This document shows, one piece after another, positions 53,816-61,901 of a DNA stretch of 64,000 nt. The stretch comes from Lachnospiraceae bacterium (lineage in GTDB: Bacteria > Bacillota > Clostridia > Lachnospirales > Lachnospiraceae), in assembly GCA_030526195.1 (NCBI GenBank), contig JAUNDG010000002.1, forward strand, positions 99,228-163,227, in the 5' to 3' direction. The first letter of the stretch is position 1; the number at the start of each line of letters is the position of its first letter. Both the position numbers and the translations under genes were made by a program. The notes under the pieces were generated by a model. That model worked only from the letters and a program-made list of their open reading frames with translations. It was not told where the DNA came from and ran no database searches.

Positions 53816-55420
53816 TTATGCGTTCTCATCCCAGTCGCCGAATTCGGACAGTTTCAGATCCTTGTTGCGTTCCTGCGTCATGCCGATGCTCCACTCATGA
53901 GCCCACAGAAGCAGCGGGCGGCCCTTCATGTCGCGGACCTTCTTCATATCGGAGGTACCCTCCAGGTGGTCCACATCGATTTCATCCGGATTTTCGATCC
54001 AGCGGATGTATTCAAAGGGCAGCGGCTCCATCTTGATGTCCACATTGTATTCATTTTCGAGACGGAATTTCAGAACATCCAGCTGCAGTACACCGACAAC
54101 GCCCACGATGATCTCTTCGTAGCCCATGCGGTATTCCTGGAAGATCTGAATGGCACCTTCCTGAGCGATCTCGGTAACGCCCTTCATGAACTGCTTACGC
54201 TTCATGGTGTCCATCTGACGCACGCGGGCAAAATGCTCCGGTGCGAAGGTGGGGATACCACCGAAATGGAAATTCTGACCCGGTGTGCAGACGGTGTCAC
54301 CGATGGAGTAAATACCCGGATCGAACACGCCGATGATATCGCCGGCCCAGGCTTCCTGCACGATGTGACGGTCATCCGCCATCATCTGCTGCGGCTGGGA
54401 CAGACGCTGCTTGCGGCCGCCCTGCACATGGTAGACTTCCATATTGGCATCAAAATGACCGGAGACGATACGCATGAAGGCCACGCGGTCACGGTGATTC
54501 TTGTTCATGTTGGCCTGGATCTTGAAGACGAAGGCTGAGAAATCATTTTTGTCCGGCTCGATGAGGCCCTGATCGGAGTTGCGGGCCAGCGGCGGATTGG
54601 TCATATCAAGGAAATGATGCAGGAAGGTCTCCACACCGAAGTTGGTGAGGGCTGATCCGAAGAACACCGGTGATAACCGGCCCTTGGAGACCTCATCCAT
54701 ATCAAACTCAGCGGATGCGCCGTCCAGAAGCTCGATTTCTTCATTAAGATGTTCCACTTCCGCATCGGAGATATACTGCGGCAGGTTCGGATCGTTGATG
54801 TTGATGCTCTCCTCCGTCCCTTCCTTGGTACCCTTCTGCGTGTCGCTGAACAGCAGCACGTTCTGTGTGCCGCGGTCGTATACACCTTTAAATTCCTTAC
54901 CGGAACCGATGGGCCAGTTGATGGGACAGGTAGGAATGCCCAGCTCCTGCTCGATCTCGTCCACCAGTTCAAAGGGATCCCGGGCCTCACGGTCCAGCTT
55001 GTTGATAAAGGTAAAGATCGGAATATGACGACGGGCACAGACCTTGAAGAGCTTCCGTGTCTGAGGCTCCACACCCTTGGCGCCGTCGATGACCATAACG
55101 GCAGAGTCCGCCGCCATCAGCGTCCGGTAGGTATCTTCCGAGAAATCCTGATGACCCGGCGTATCCAGAATGTTGATACAGAAGCCGTCAAAATTAAACT
55201 GGAGAACAGAGCTGGTGACGGAGATACCTCTCTGCTTTTCAATCTCCATCCAGTCGGAGACAGCGTGACGTGCCGTCGCCTTGCCTTTAACGGAACCGGC
55301 CAGATTGATGGCCCCGCCGTAAAGCAGGAATTTCTCCGTCAAAGTGGTCTTACCGGCATCAGGATGCGAAATGATCGCAAATGTCCGTCGTTTGCTTATC
55401 TGTTCTGTAAGTGAAGCCAT
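53816..55420 (-). CDS. prfC: Peptide chain release factor 3
   Basis: RF3 is the GTPase that removes RF1/RF2 after termination. The product has about 534 residues. The G domain has HPDAGKTTLTEK (G1), ISVTSSVLQF (G2), DTPGHQDFSED (G3) and NKLDREARDPF (G4). The remaining domains match the bacterial PrfC length, and the RIVSGHFDANMEV region is typical of RF3 rather than of EF-G. The ATG at 55420 follows GGAGG and overlaps the end of the phosphopantetheinyl transferase gene. Confidence 0.95.
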   Translation of the reverse strand: MASLTEQISKRRTFAIISHPDAGKTTLTEKFLLYGGAINLAGSVKGKATARHAVSDWMEIEKQRGISVTSSVLQFNFDGFCINILDTPGHQDFSEDTYRTLMAADSAVMVIDGAKGVEPQTRKLFKVCARRHIPIFTFINKLDREARDPFELVDEIEQELGIPTCPINWPIGSGKEFKGVYDRGTQNVLLFSDTQKGTKEGTEESININDPNLPQYISDAEVEHLNEEIELLDGASAEFDMDEVSKGRLSPVFFGSALTNFGVETFLHHFLDMTNPPLARNSDQGLIEPDKNDFSAFVFKIQANMNKNHRDRVAFMRIVSGHFDANMEVYHVQGGRKQRLSQPQQMMADDRHIVQEAWAGDIIGVFDPGIYSIGDTVCTPGQNFHFGGIPTFAPEHFARVRQMDTMKRKQFMKGVTEIAQEGAIQIFQEYRMGYEEIIVGVVGVLQLDVLKFRLENEYNVDIKMEPLPFEYIRWIENPDEIDVDHLEGTSDMKKVRDMKGRPLLLWAHEWSIGMTQERNKDLKLSEFGDWDENA

Positions 55421-56001
55421 GAAACCTCCTCTAAGCGGACTTTGTACTCGTTGTCCGCGTAAACCGCACAATAGTAATCCTTATCCCCCGTCAGCAGGTA
55501 CTCAAACCGGCCTTCGGGTGTCAATTTCGTCAGATCGGTGGAAATGCCGATCCCTTTGCATTTCAGATAGCTTTCCATCCGGACCCAGGCCTGGAAGAAA
55601 TGGTCCGCCTTATCAGCCATTTTCAAAAATGAGTCGTACTCAGCCGGCGGCATGAGCCGTTGACCCACCAGGTCAAAGTTGACTCGGCGTTTCATCTGAA
55701 TATCGATGCCCACCGGTTGCATGGCCAGGGCGCAGACCACCCGGTCACCGGAATGGGAAATGTTAAAATGGGGCAGCGCCGGGTCCGCAAAGGCGGGTTT
55801 CCCGTAATGATTGACCAGGATCTGCTGCCCGTCCGTCTCTCCTCTTAGAATCTGACGACGGAGATCCTCCCGACCCTCAAGACTCTTTGGAAAATGGCGT
55901 TCCAATCCCAACAGGACAAGACGCCATCCCGCCTCATGCAGGGAAAGCGTCTTGGTTGTGTCCGTGTTTTCCGTTTGCAGAACGAAAATATCAGGCGTCA
56001 T
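55396..56001 (-). CDS. 4'-phosphopantetheinyl transferase (Sfp type)
   Basis: 201 residues of the Sfp superfamily. It carries FNISHSGDRVVCAL (the SHS motif), PVGIDIQ and FFQAWVRMESYLKCKG. In the usual W-x-x-K-E motif the Lys is replaced by Met, while the Glu and following Lys remain. The second acid of the D-x-E pair is Gln, which is also seen in some active family members. It activates carrier proteins by attaching the CoA arm; the acpP gene two genes upstream is a plausible substrate. Overlaps gltX and prfC. Confidence 0.82.
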   Translation of the reverse strand: MTPDIFVLQTENTDTTKTLSLHEAGWRLVLLGLERHFPKSLEGREDLRRQILRGETDGQQILVNHYGKPAFADPALPHFNISHSGDRVVCALAMQPVGIDIQMKRRVNFDLVGQRLMPPAEYDSFLKMADKADHFFQAWVRMESYLKCKGIGISTDLTKLTPEGRFEYLLTGDKDYYCAVYADNEYKVRLEEVSWLHLQNR

Positions 56002-57449
56002 CAGATCTCAGCCTGAAGTTTTTCGATGGCTGTCCGGATACGCTTAAGGCTCTCTTCTTTGCCGAGAACCTCCAGCAGCTGTGTGGCACCGCCCGGTGTC
56101 TGGGCCTTGCCGGAAACCGCTGTTCTCACCGGCCACATCACCTGACCGTTCTTCAGGCCCTTTTCGTTGGCAAAGGCCAGCAGCAGCTGATACAGCGCAT
56201 CATTTGAGTAATCATCCGTGCCCTCCAGCACCGGGATCACATCGGTGAGCACCTGAAGTGACAGGGCTTCATCCGTCTTCATTTTCTTATGACGGTACAT
56301 ATCGATGGTGTAAGCCGGGACTTCCTTCAGGAAGTCGATGAGGGCCGGAATGTCATTGAAGACTTCGATACGGGGCTGGACCATGTCGGCCACCTTGTTC
56401 ACATCGGCACCGGCCGGTACGAACTCGCCCATGATCGGCATGGCCTTTTCGAGGAAGGCAGCCCGATCCATTTTCTTAATATATTCACCGTTCATCCAGC
56501 GCAGCTTACCCATGTCAAAGACAGCCGGGCTCTTGCCGATGCGGGTGTAATCGAATTTTTCTTCAAGCTCTTTCAGAGTGAGGATCTCGTTGTTGTCCTC
56601 CGGACTCCAGCCAAGGAGAGCCACATAGTTGACGATGGCTTCAGAGATAAAGCCCTGATCCAGCAGATCCTCGAAGGAGGAATGGCCGCTTCTCTTGCTG
56701 AGCTTGTGGTGATTTTCATCGGTGATCAGCGGGCAGTGCACATAGACCGGCACATCCCAGCCAAAGGCTTTGTACAGCAGGTTGTACTTCGGTGAGGAAG
56801 CCAGATATTCGTTGCCGCGGACCACGTGTGTGATGCCCATGAGGTGATCGTCCACCACGTTGGCAAAGTTATAGGTGGGGAAACCGTCGGATTTGATGAG
56901 GATCATATCGTCCAGTTCATCATTGTTGACGGTAATCTCACCGTAGATCTCATCCTGGAAGGAAGTGGTGCCTTCTGTGGGCACGTTCAGACGGATGACA
57001 TAGGGCATGCCCTTGGCCAGGTTGTCAGCGATTTCTTCCTTGGACAGGTGCAGACAGTGCTTGTCATACTTGCCGAACTCTTCTTCGCCGTCACCCTTCA
57101 GGGAATCAAGACGTTCCTTGGTGCAGAAGCAATAATAGGCGTCGCCTGACTCAACCAGTTTTTCGGCGTATGTCTGGTAAAGACCCATGCGGCAGCGGTC
57201 ACTCTGAACATAGGGACCCACACCGCCATCCTTGTCCGGACCTTCATCGTGATGAAGACCGGCATGGTCCAGTGTTCTGTAAATGATATCAAGAGCGCCT
57301 TCTACGAAACGTTCCTGATCGGTGTCCTCGATACGCAGCATGAAGGTGCCGTTGCCGTGACGGGCGATCAGATAAGCATAAAGAGCCGTACGAAGGTTAC
57401 CGACATGCATACGGCCTGTCGGACTGGGTGCAAAACGTGTTTTGATCAT
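56001..57449 (-). CDS. gltX: Glutamyl-tRNA synthetase
   Basis: A class I synthetase of 482 residues. The HIGH motif is PTGRMHVGNLRTALYAYL (in parts: GRMHVGNLRTAL) and the KMSKS motif is HHKLSKRSG. SDRCRMGLYQ and EDTDQERFVEG are typical. It starts behind AGAGG. Whether it charges tRNA-Gln as well cannot be judged here. Overlaps the phosphopantetheinyl transferase by one base (TGATG); acpP lies 26 bases upstream. Confidence 0.95.
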   Translation of the reverse strand: MIKTRFAPSPTGRMHVGNLRTALYAYLIARHGNGTFMLRIEDTDQERFVEGALDIIYRTLDHAGLHHDEGPDKDGGVGPYVQSDRCRMGLYQTYAEKLVESGDAYYCFCTKERLDSLKGDGEEEFGKYDKHCLHLSKEEIADNLAKGMPYVIRLNVPTEGTTSFQDEIYGEITVNNDELDDMILIKSDGFPTYNFANVVDDHLMGITHVVRGNEYLASSPKYNLLYKAFGWDVPVYVHCPLITDENHHKLSKRSGHSSFEDLLDQGFISEAIVNYVALLGWSPEDNNEILTLKELEEKFDYTRIGKSPAVFDMGKLRWMNGEYIKKMDRAAFLEKAMPIMGEFVPAGADVNKVADMVQPRIEVFNDIPALIDFLKEVPAYTIDMYRHKKMKTDEALSLQVLTDVIPVLEGTDDYSNDALYQLLLAFANEKGLKNGQVMWPVRTAVSGKAQTPGGATQLLEVLGKEESLKRIRTAIEKLQAEI

Positions 57450-57474
57450 GAAACTGTTACCTCTGAAAATGTAT

Positions 57475-57708
57475 TTAGTCTGTGATATTATGGTTGGCCA
57501 GCATGGTCAGAATGTCGCTGACTGTGGCGATATCAAGCAGCTCTTCTTCCGGCAGCTGGATATCATACTCTTCTTCAATGCTCACAACGAGCTCATAAAG
57601 ATCCAGTGAGTCAAGGCCCAGATCATCCTTCAGGTTGGAATCCTCTGTGATGATGTCCGGATCAAGATTCAGGACTTCTGACATTTTCTCTCTGACTTTA
57701 TCAATCAT
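57475..57708 (-). CDS. acpP: Acyl carrier protein
   Basis: 77 residues, acidic. The phosphopantetheine site is the Ser in LGLDSLDLYELVV. The Asp-Ser-Leu-Asp context is normal, though Leu-Tyr replaces the usual Val-Glu. An ATG two codons upstream is too close to GGAGC to be used; the ATG at 57708 has AAAGGAG at normal spacing. No fab genes are adjacent. The carrier may serve fatty acid synthesis or another pathway. Confidence 0.9.
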   Translation of the reverse strand: MIDKVREKMSEVLNLDPDIITEDSNLKDDLGLDSLDLYELVVSIEEEYDIQLPEEELLDIATVSDILTMLANHNITD

Positions 57709-57758
57709 AATCATGCTCCTTTGATATCTTATTTATCAATACTTGTCATATTCATCAA

Positions 57759-57777
57759 CGGCAGACCAGACTGCCGG
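57759..57777. terminator. Short hairpin between the FtsW/RodA gene and acpP
   Basis: CGGCAG pairs with CTGCCG with a 7-base centre. No T-run; low support as a terminator of the FtsW/RodA gene. Confidence 0.35.
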
Positions 57778-57788
57778 ATATTACTTAG

Positions 57789-57848
57789 TAAAGCGGACAC
57801 TCGCAATATCCGCAGGGCTCGATATCCACTTCGTTACTTGCTCTTCAA
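57789..57848 (+). repeat. Dispersed repeat, copy E (left end, about 60 bp)
   Basis: AAAGCGGACACTCGCAATATCC (20-base part: AAAGCGGACACTCGCAATAT) matches copy A, and the part up to CTTGCTC aligns with both A and B; it then ends TTCAAC. An internal GCGGA/TCCGC hairpin is present. On the minus strand it encodes the last residues (Lys-Ser-Lys) and stop of the FtsW/RodA gene. There is no right-end hairpin. Confidence 0.7.
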
Positions 57849-59015
57849 CTTTATACTGCGGGCCACCGATTGGGCGATGGCGATCTCCACCATCAAAAAA
57901 CATAGGGCCGTTCCCCCGTAACTGATGAAGGGCATGGTGATACCCGTTGTGGGGATCAGGTTGATGGCCACACTGATGTTCAGGATGACCTGCAGCGCCA
58001 CATGACCGAAGATACCGGTCACCACCAGAGCGCCGTAAAGATCCGGTGCATTCTGGGCAATGAAAAACAGCCGATACAGGAGGTACACGAACAACAGGAG
58101 CACAATGATAACCCCAAAGACCCCAAGCTCCTCGCACAGGATGGAGAAAACCATATCATTCATGGCTTCCGGCACAGCCCCCAGCTTCTGCATACTGTTG
58201 CCGAGACCTTTCCCGAAGAAGCCACCGCTGCCCATGGCATAGAGCCCCTGCATGATCTGATGACCGCCGGTGTCACTGTACTTTTCAGGATCGAGCCAGA
58301 CCAGAATACGCATGAAGCGAAAATTCCCGACACTGACGGAGTTAGCGATTCGCATAACACCAAAAAACGTTGCGCCTGCCCCGATGATCGCCACCACAAT
58401 AAATGGCATGATCTTGGGATAGGCCACAAAAACAATGACCACCGTGATCATCATGATGATGATGGCCGTGCTCAGGTTTGATGTGATAAAAAAGGCAAAG
58501 GCCGCAGGGATGCCGCCGATGATCAGGGCAACAACCGGTGCCCAGAATCCACGGAACTTTTTTCCCATATAGTTTATGGCCAAAGGCACAATGACAATGA
58601 CCGCTATCTTCGCCAGCTCTGCCGGCTGAAACGAGATACCTTTGATGTTGATCCATCGTCGGGCCCCATTGATTTCCATCCCAAAAGGGCTTCTGACCAT
58701 GGCCATAAGAATGAGCGAACCGAAATACAAAATCCCACCGGCAAGGCCCATCAATTTGTGATAATCGACCAACAACGGTAACACAATGACCAACACGATC
58801 GAAATCACAGCAAAGAATGCCTGGCGCTGAAGAAAATACATATTGTCGTTATGATAGCGTGTCCCATCATAAACACTGGCGCTGAACATGATAACCAGCC
58901 CAAACGCGACCAGAAGGATCACAACCGCCAGCAAATTGTAGTCATAATAATCCCTTCGGCGATAGTACGGAACCTTTTTCGCCTTGGGTTTCGTTTCTTT
59001 CGTATCTTTTGACAA
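57834..59015 (-). CDS. SEDS-family glycosyltransferase (FtsW/RodA/SpoVE)
   Basis: 393 residues with about ten membrane helices. The SEDS signatures are present: SFQPAELAKIAVIV (about residue 125), and GTALCFLMVEIAIAQSV and SISVAINLIPTTGITMPFISYGG (in parts: IPTTGITMPFISYGG) at the C-terminus. These polymerise lipid II together with a class B penicillin-binding protein. MSANYDYY-like N-terminus is charged (KETKPKAKKVPYYRRR). FtsW, RodA and SpoVE cannot be separated by motif here; no pbp gene is adjacent. Its last codons lie in repeat copy E. Confidence 0.9.
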   Translation of the reverse strand: MSKDTKETKPKAKKVPYYRRRDYYDYNLLAVVILLVAFGLVIMFSASVYDGTRYHNDNMYFLQRQAFFAVISIVLVIVLPLLVDYHKLMGLAGGILYFGSLILMAMVRSPFGMEINGARRWINIKGISFQPAELAKIAVIVIVPLAINYMGKKFRGFWAPVVALIIGGIPAAFAFFITSNLSTAIIIMMITVVIVFVAYPKIMPFIVVAIIGAGATFFGVMRIANSVSVGNFRFMRILVWLDPEKYSDTGGHQIMQGLYAMGSGGFFGKGLGNSMQKLGAVPEAMNDMVFSILCEELGVFGVIIVLLLFVYLLYRLFFIAQNAPDLYGALVVTGIFGHVALQVILNISVAINLIPTTGITMPFISYGGTALCFLMVEIAIAQSVARSIKLKSK

Positions 59016-59093
59016 ATTCTTTATACTCCGTTTTAACCCCGGATAACACCTGCCCTATTATACAGGCAAGAATTTTATTACACAAGAAAATAA

Positions 59094-59648
59094 TCAGTCC
59101 TTTTCCTTCAGGAAAACATTCTTAATATAAGCGATGGTGGCCTCTTCCCCCTTGTCGGCCCACATACGCAGCAGCATCTCCATCTGCTCCCGGATCTCCT
59201 CATGGATAAACCAGGATTTGTCCTTGGCCATGAGATAATAATCCAGCGGATCGGTGTCCTTGTAATCGGCGCCCCGATAAGTCCGGCTGGCGCTCACCCG
59301 GTCGAAGATCATTTCCGCCACATAGCGACGCGGCATCTTACAGCCGGTGAGACCATGGGGATCATTCCAGTCGGTGGCATAGTCGATCCAGTATTCATAA
59401 TGATGCTTGTTGCGTCCCTTGTGATGAAGCCAGGCAGTGGATAAGCCCCTGTCCTCCCGCTCCGCATTGTTGGGGCTTCGGGTGCCCTGGAAATACTTCG
59501 CCCCCACAAAGAACTCTGTGGGACTTAATTTAGATAAATCGTGAAGCAGCCCCTGTCGGTAAAGACCGGCCCGGAAGCAATATCCCATCACCAGATTGTG
59601 ATGGTGCGTGATCGTGGCCAGATGGCCCAAGGCTTTCTTAAGACTCAT
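59094..59648 (-). CDS. DUF5662 family protein (HD-type metal site)
   Basis: About 184 residues. The pattern THHHNLVM, GLLHDLSKLSPTEF, AWLHHKGRNKHHYEYW and RRYVAEMIFDRVSAS is that of the DUF5662 family, whose His/Asp spacing suggests an HD-like metal-dependent hydrolase; the substrate is unknown. The frame opens with a GTG at 59663, but the ATG at 59648 begins the conserved part; neither has a good ribosome site. It follows the GH13 gene after 22 bases, so it is probably co-transcribed. Confidence 0.72.
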   Translation of the reverse strand: MSLKKALGHLATITHHHNLVMGYCFRAGLYRQGLLHDLSKLSPTEFFVGAKYFQGTRSPNNAEREDRGLSTAWLHHKGRNKHHYEYWIDYATDWNDPHGLTGCKMPRRYVAEMIFDRVSASRTYRGADYKDTDPLDYYLMAKDKSWFIHEEIREQMEMLLRMWADKGEEATIAYIKNVFLKEKD

Positions 59649-59670
59649 AGTATCCGGTATCACAAAATAA

Positions 59671-61419
59671 TCAAACAGTCGTCAGGACCAGCACACTTCT
59701 CTCCGGTACCGTGACAAGACCATTTTCGATCAAAGGCACGGCTGTTTCAAACTCCGCGCCGTCTTCAGCTGCAGTATTGACGCTGATCTGCCAGGCCTTG
59801 CCGGCAGGAGCGTCGGGAATGGCGATCTCATCGGGAGCATCGCCGCTGTTATACAACACATAAAGATACGACTGATCTTTCTTATCAGTTGCGTAACCTT
59901 CATTATATAGGATTCCAATACTTCTATCCAGTACATTAAACTCACTGTACCATAAATGTTTATCAAGAAATGCCACCATGGGGCAGCCGGTTCCCGCATC
60001 ATCCCGCTCCACCAGGGGTTTGGGCGCGTGTAAAATGGGATGCGCCTGCCGGAACGCGATGAGGTCCCGCACAAAATTCACCTGATGACGGGACCGGGTC
60101 GTGCTTTCCCAGGACAGCCAGCCCACAGGATCATCCGAGGCATAGGCATTGTTATTGCCCATCTGCGTCCGGCCTCTCTCATCACCGGCCATGAGCAGCG
60201 GATTCCCCTGAGCCAGGAAAAGATAGGCCAGGGCATTCTTGATCTGGCGATACCGGTACCGGTTCACGGCACTCTTCTTGGTGGGACCCTCCACACCGCC
60301 GTTCTGGCTGTAATTCTCATTGGTCCCGTCAAAACCGCCCTCGCCGTTTTTTTCGTTGCGTTTATGCTTATAGGTCACCGCATCAAGAAGGGTAAACCCG
60401 TTCACATTGGCCATATAGTTGACCCGTTTCACCTGATGACCGTGCCGCAGCACCACATCGGCCAAACGACTCAGCATGCCTTCATCGCCTCGCAGATAAG
60501 ACCGGCCGGCGGCCAGGAACTCATCATTTTCGGTAAAAACAAGGGACTCTTCCGTTAACGCCTCATCCTCCGGCGCCGGCATCGGCACATATTCAAAAAG
60601 CAGTGCCGCCCGACGAAGCGCCGGGTCACGCAGCAGCATATCAGCCGGAACCCCATTTCCTAAAAGACGGAACCCGTCCATGTGATACGCTTCGTACCAG
60701 TAACGCAAGGCCTCGATCACCAGAAGCGGATCGGTGCCGGCGGGGATGTGACATTCCATATAGCAAAGCAGGCCGGCTTTATGCAGGGCCGCCACCGCTT
60801 TTTTAAGCTCCGCCACCGGGTCTTCGCAGCCGTAAGCTTCCTTCGGTGCAAAGAAATGGTTCTGCGCGGTATACCCCCAGTATTGGGGCGCTTCGCTTTC
60901 CCAGGCGTAAATGGGCATCATTTCCACCACGTTAAAGCCGAGGCCCTTGATGTAGGGAATCATGGCGGGAATCGCGGCAAAGGTGCCGGCCTTCTCCCCC
61001 AGACCCTTCTTTAATTTTGTGAAGCCCTTGGGATGGATTTTGTAAATGATCCGGTCTGCTGGGGCAATCAAAGGGCGTGTGTCCTTCGCCAGAATCTTAT
61101 CGGCAGCGCTCAGGCAGGACCAGCCATCCACCAGACGACGAGCATAAGGGTCAGGCGCGATGCGATAATCCACCCGAAGACGGTAGATGAGACCTGTGCG
61201 ATTGGCATTTTTGACGCGAACCGCCGCCAGGAAGCCCGCCCGGTTTTCCGGCGGAACGGTGATGATGGTGGTTTCTTCCTCGGTGGATGTCTGTTCTCTG
61301 TCGGCACGTACTTCAAGTGCCGCATCCAGGTGAGGCGCCGCTTTAAAAGCGATGATCACATCCGGGCCATCCTCGTAGATACCGGGTCTTAAGCCTGTGA
61401 TTCTCAGATCTTCCGTCAT
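59671..61419 (-). CDS. GH13 isoamylase/pullulanase-like protein lacking catalytic residues
   Basis: 582 residues. A CBM48-like beta-domain (about 1-95) is followed by a GH13 barrel with the debranching-enzyme layout (RIIYKIHPKGFT, YWGYTAQNHFFAPKEAYG, NENYSQNGGVEGPT, PLLMAGDERGRTQMGNNNAY), as in GlgX/TreX. However, region II reads MDGFRLLGN: the nucleophile Asp expected after GFR-x is Leu253. Region IV reads ANVNGFTLLD, where the His-Asp of AHDGFTL is Val339-Asn340. Region I (MECHIPAGTD) also departs from DVVYNHT. A Glu at position 276 (LLFEYV) may keep the acid/base. It is full length and undamaged, so a non-catalytic glucan-binding or regulatory role is likely. Confidence 0.8.
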   Translation of the reverse strand: MTEDLRITGLRPGIYEDGPDVIIAFKAAPHLDAALEVRADREQTSTEEETTIITVPPENRAGFLAAVRVKNANRTGLIYRLRVDYRIAPDPYARRLVDGWSCLSAADKILAKDTRPLIAPADRIIYKIHPKGFTKLKKGLGEKAGTFAAIPAMIPYIKGLGFNVVEMMPIYAWESEAPQYWGYTAQNHFFAPKEAYGCEDPVAELKKAVAALHKAGLLCYMECHIPAGTDPLLVIEALRYWYEAYHMDGFRLLGNGVPADMLLRDPALRRAALLFEYVPMPAPEDEALTEESLVFTENDEFLAAGRSYLRGDEGMLSRLADVVLRHGHQVKRVNYMANVNGFTLLDAVTYKHKRNEKNGEGGFDGTNENYSQNGGVEGPTKKSAVNRYRYRQIKNALAYLFLAQGNPLLMAGDERGRTQMGNNNAYASDDPVGWLSWESTTRSRHQVNFVRDLIAFRQAHPILHAPKPLVERDDAGTGCPMVAFLDKHLWYSEFNVLDRSIGILYNEGYATDKKDQSYLYVLYNSGDAPDEIAIPDAPAGKAWQISVNTAAEDGAEFETAVPLIENGLVTVPERSVLVLTTV

Positions 61420-61508
61420 GATAGTTGCTCCTTGTATCCTATTATTTAAGAAGATTGTACCCCTCCTGTGAAGAAATGTCTAACCCCTAACATCACACTT
61501 CTTACCGA

Positions 61509-61537
61509 TTGCTTTTCTATCGGCCTTCTGTTATGCT
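61509..61537 (+). promoter_or_regulatory. Promoter of the DUF1292 gene
   Basis: TTGCTT and TATGCT with a 17-base spacer, 33 bases before the ATG. Moderate match. Confidence 0.5.
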
Positions 61538-61569
61538 GAAAAAAACATTTCCTAAAATGGAGGTACATT

Positions 61570-61872
61570 ATGAACGAAGAATTATATGAAGATCTTGGCA
61601 CAGTGACTCTGACACTGGATAACGACGAAGAACTGGAATGCGAAATCCTGGCCATCTATCCGGCCGGCGAACATCAGTACATCGCTCTTCAGCCGATGAC
61701 AGACGATGACGGCATCGATGAAGAGAACATTTTCATCTATCGCTACATCTATAAGGGCGAAGATGTGGATGCCGAACTCGAAAATATCGAAGACGATGAC
61801 GAATACGAACTGGCTGTTGATGCCTTCGACGAGATCCTTGACAGCGATCTGTTTGATGCCGAAGAAGAATAA
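61570..61872 (+). CDS. DUF1292 family protein (YrzB-like)
   Basis: 100 residues, strongly acidic (many Asp/Glu). The family pattern is visible: VTLTLDNDEELECEILAIY, EHQYIALQP and IFIYRYIY. DUF1292 proteins are small and of unknown function; they commonly occur in Firmicutes. GGAGG precedes the ATG. A patatin gene follows after 29 bases on the same strand, so the two may form a small operon with a promoter near 61509. Confidence 0.85.
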   Translation: MNEELYEDLGTVTLTLDNDEELECEILAIYPAGEHQYIALQPMTDDDGIDEENIFIYRYIYKGEDVDAELENIEDDDEYELAVDAFDEILDSDLFDAEEE

Positions 61873-61901
61873 AGACAGCGGTTTCGATTCTTTTTAAAAA
61901 C

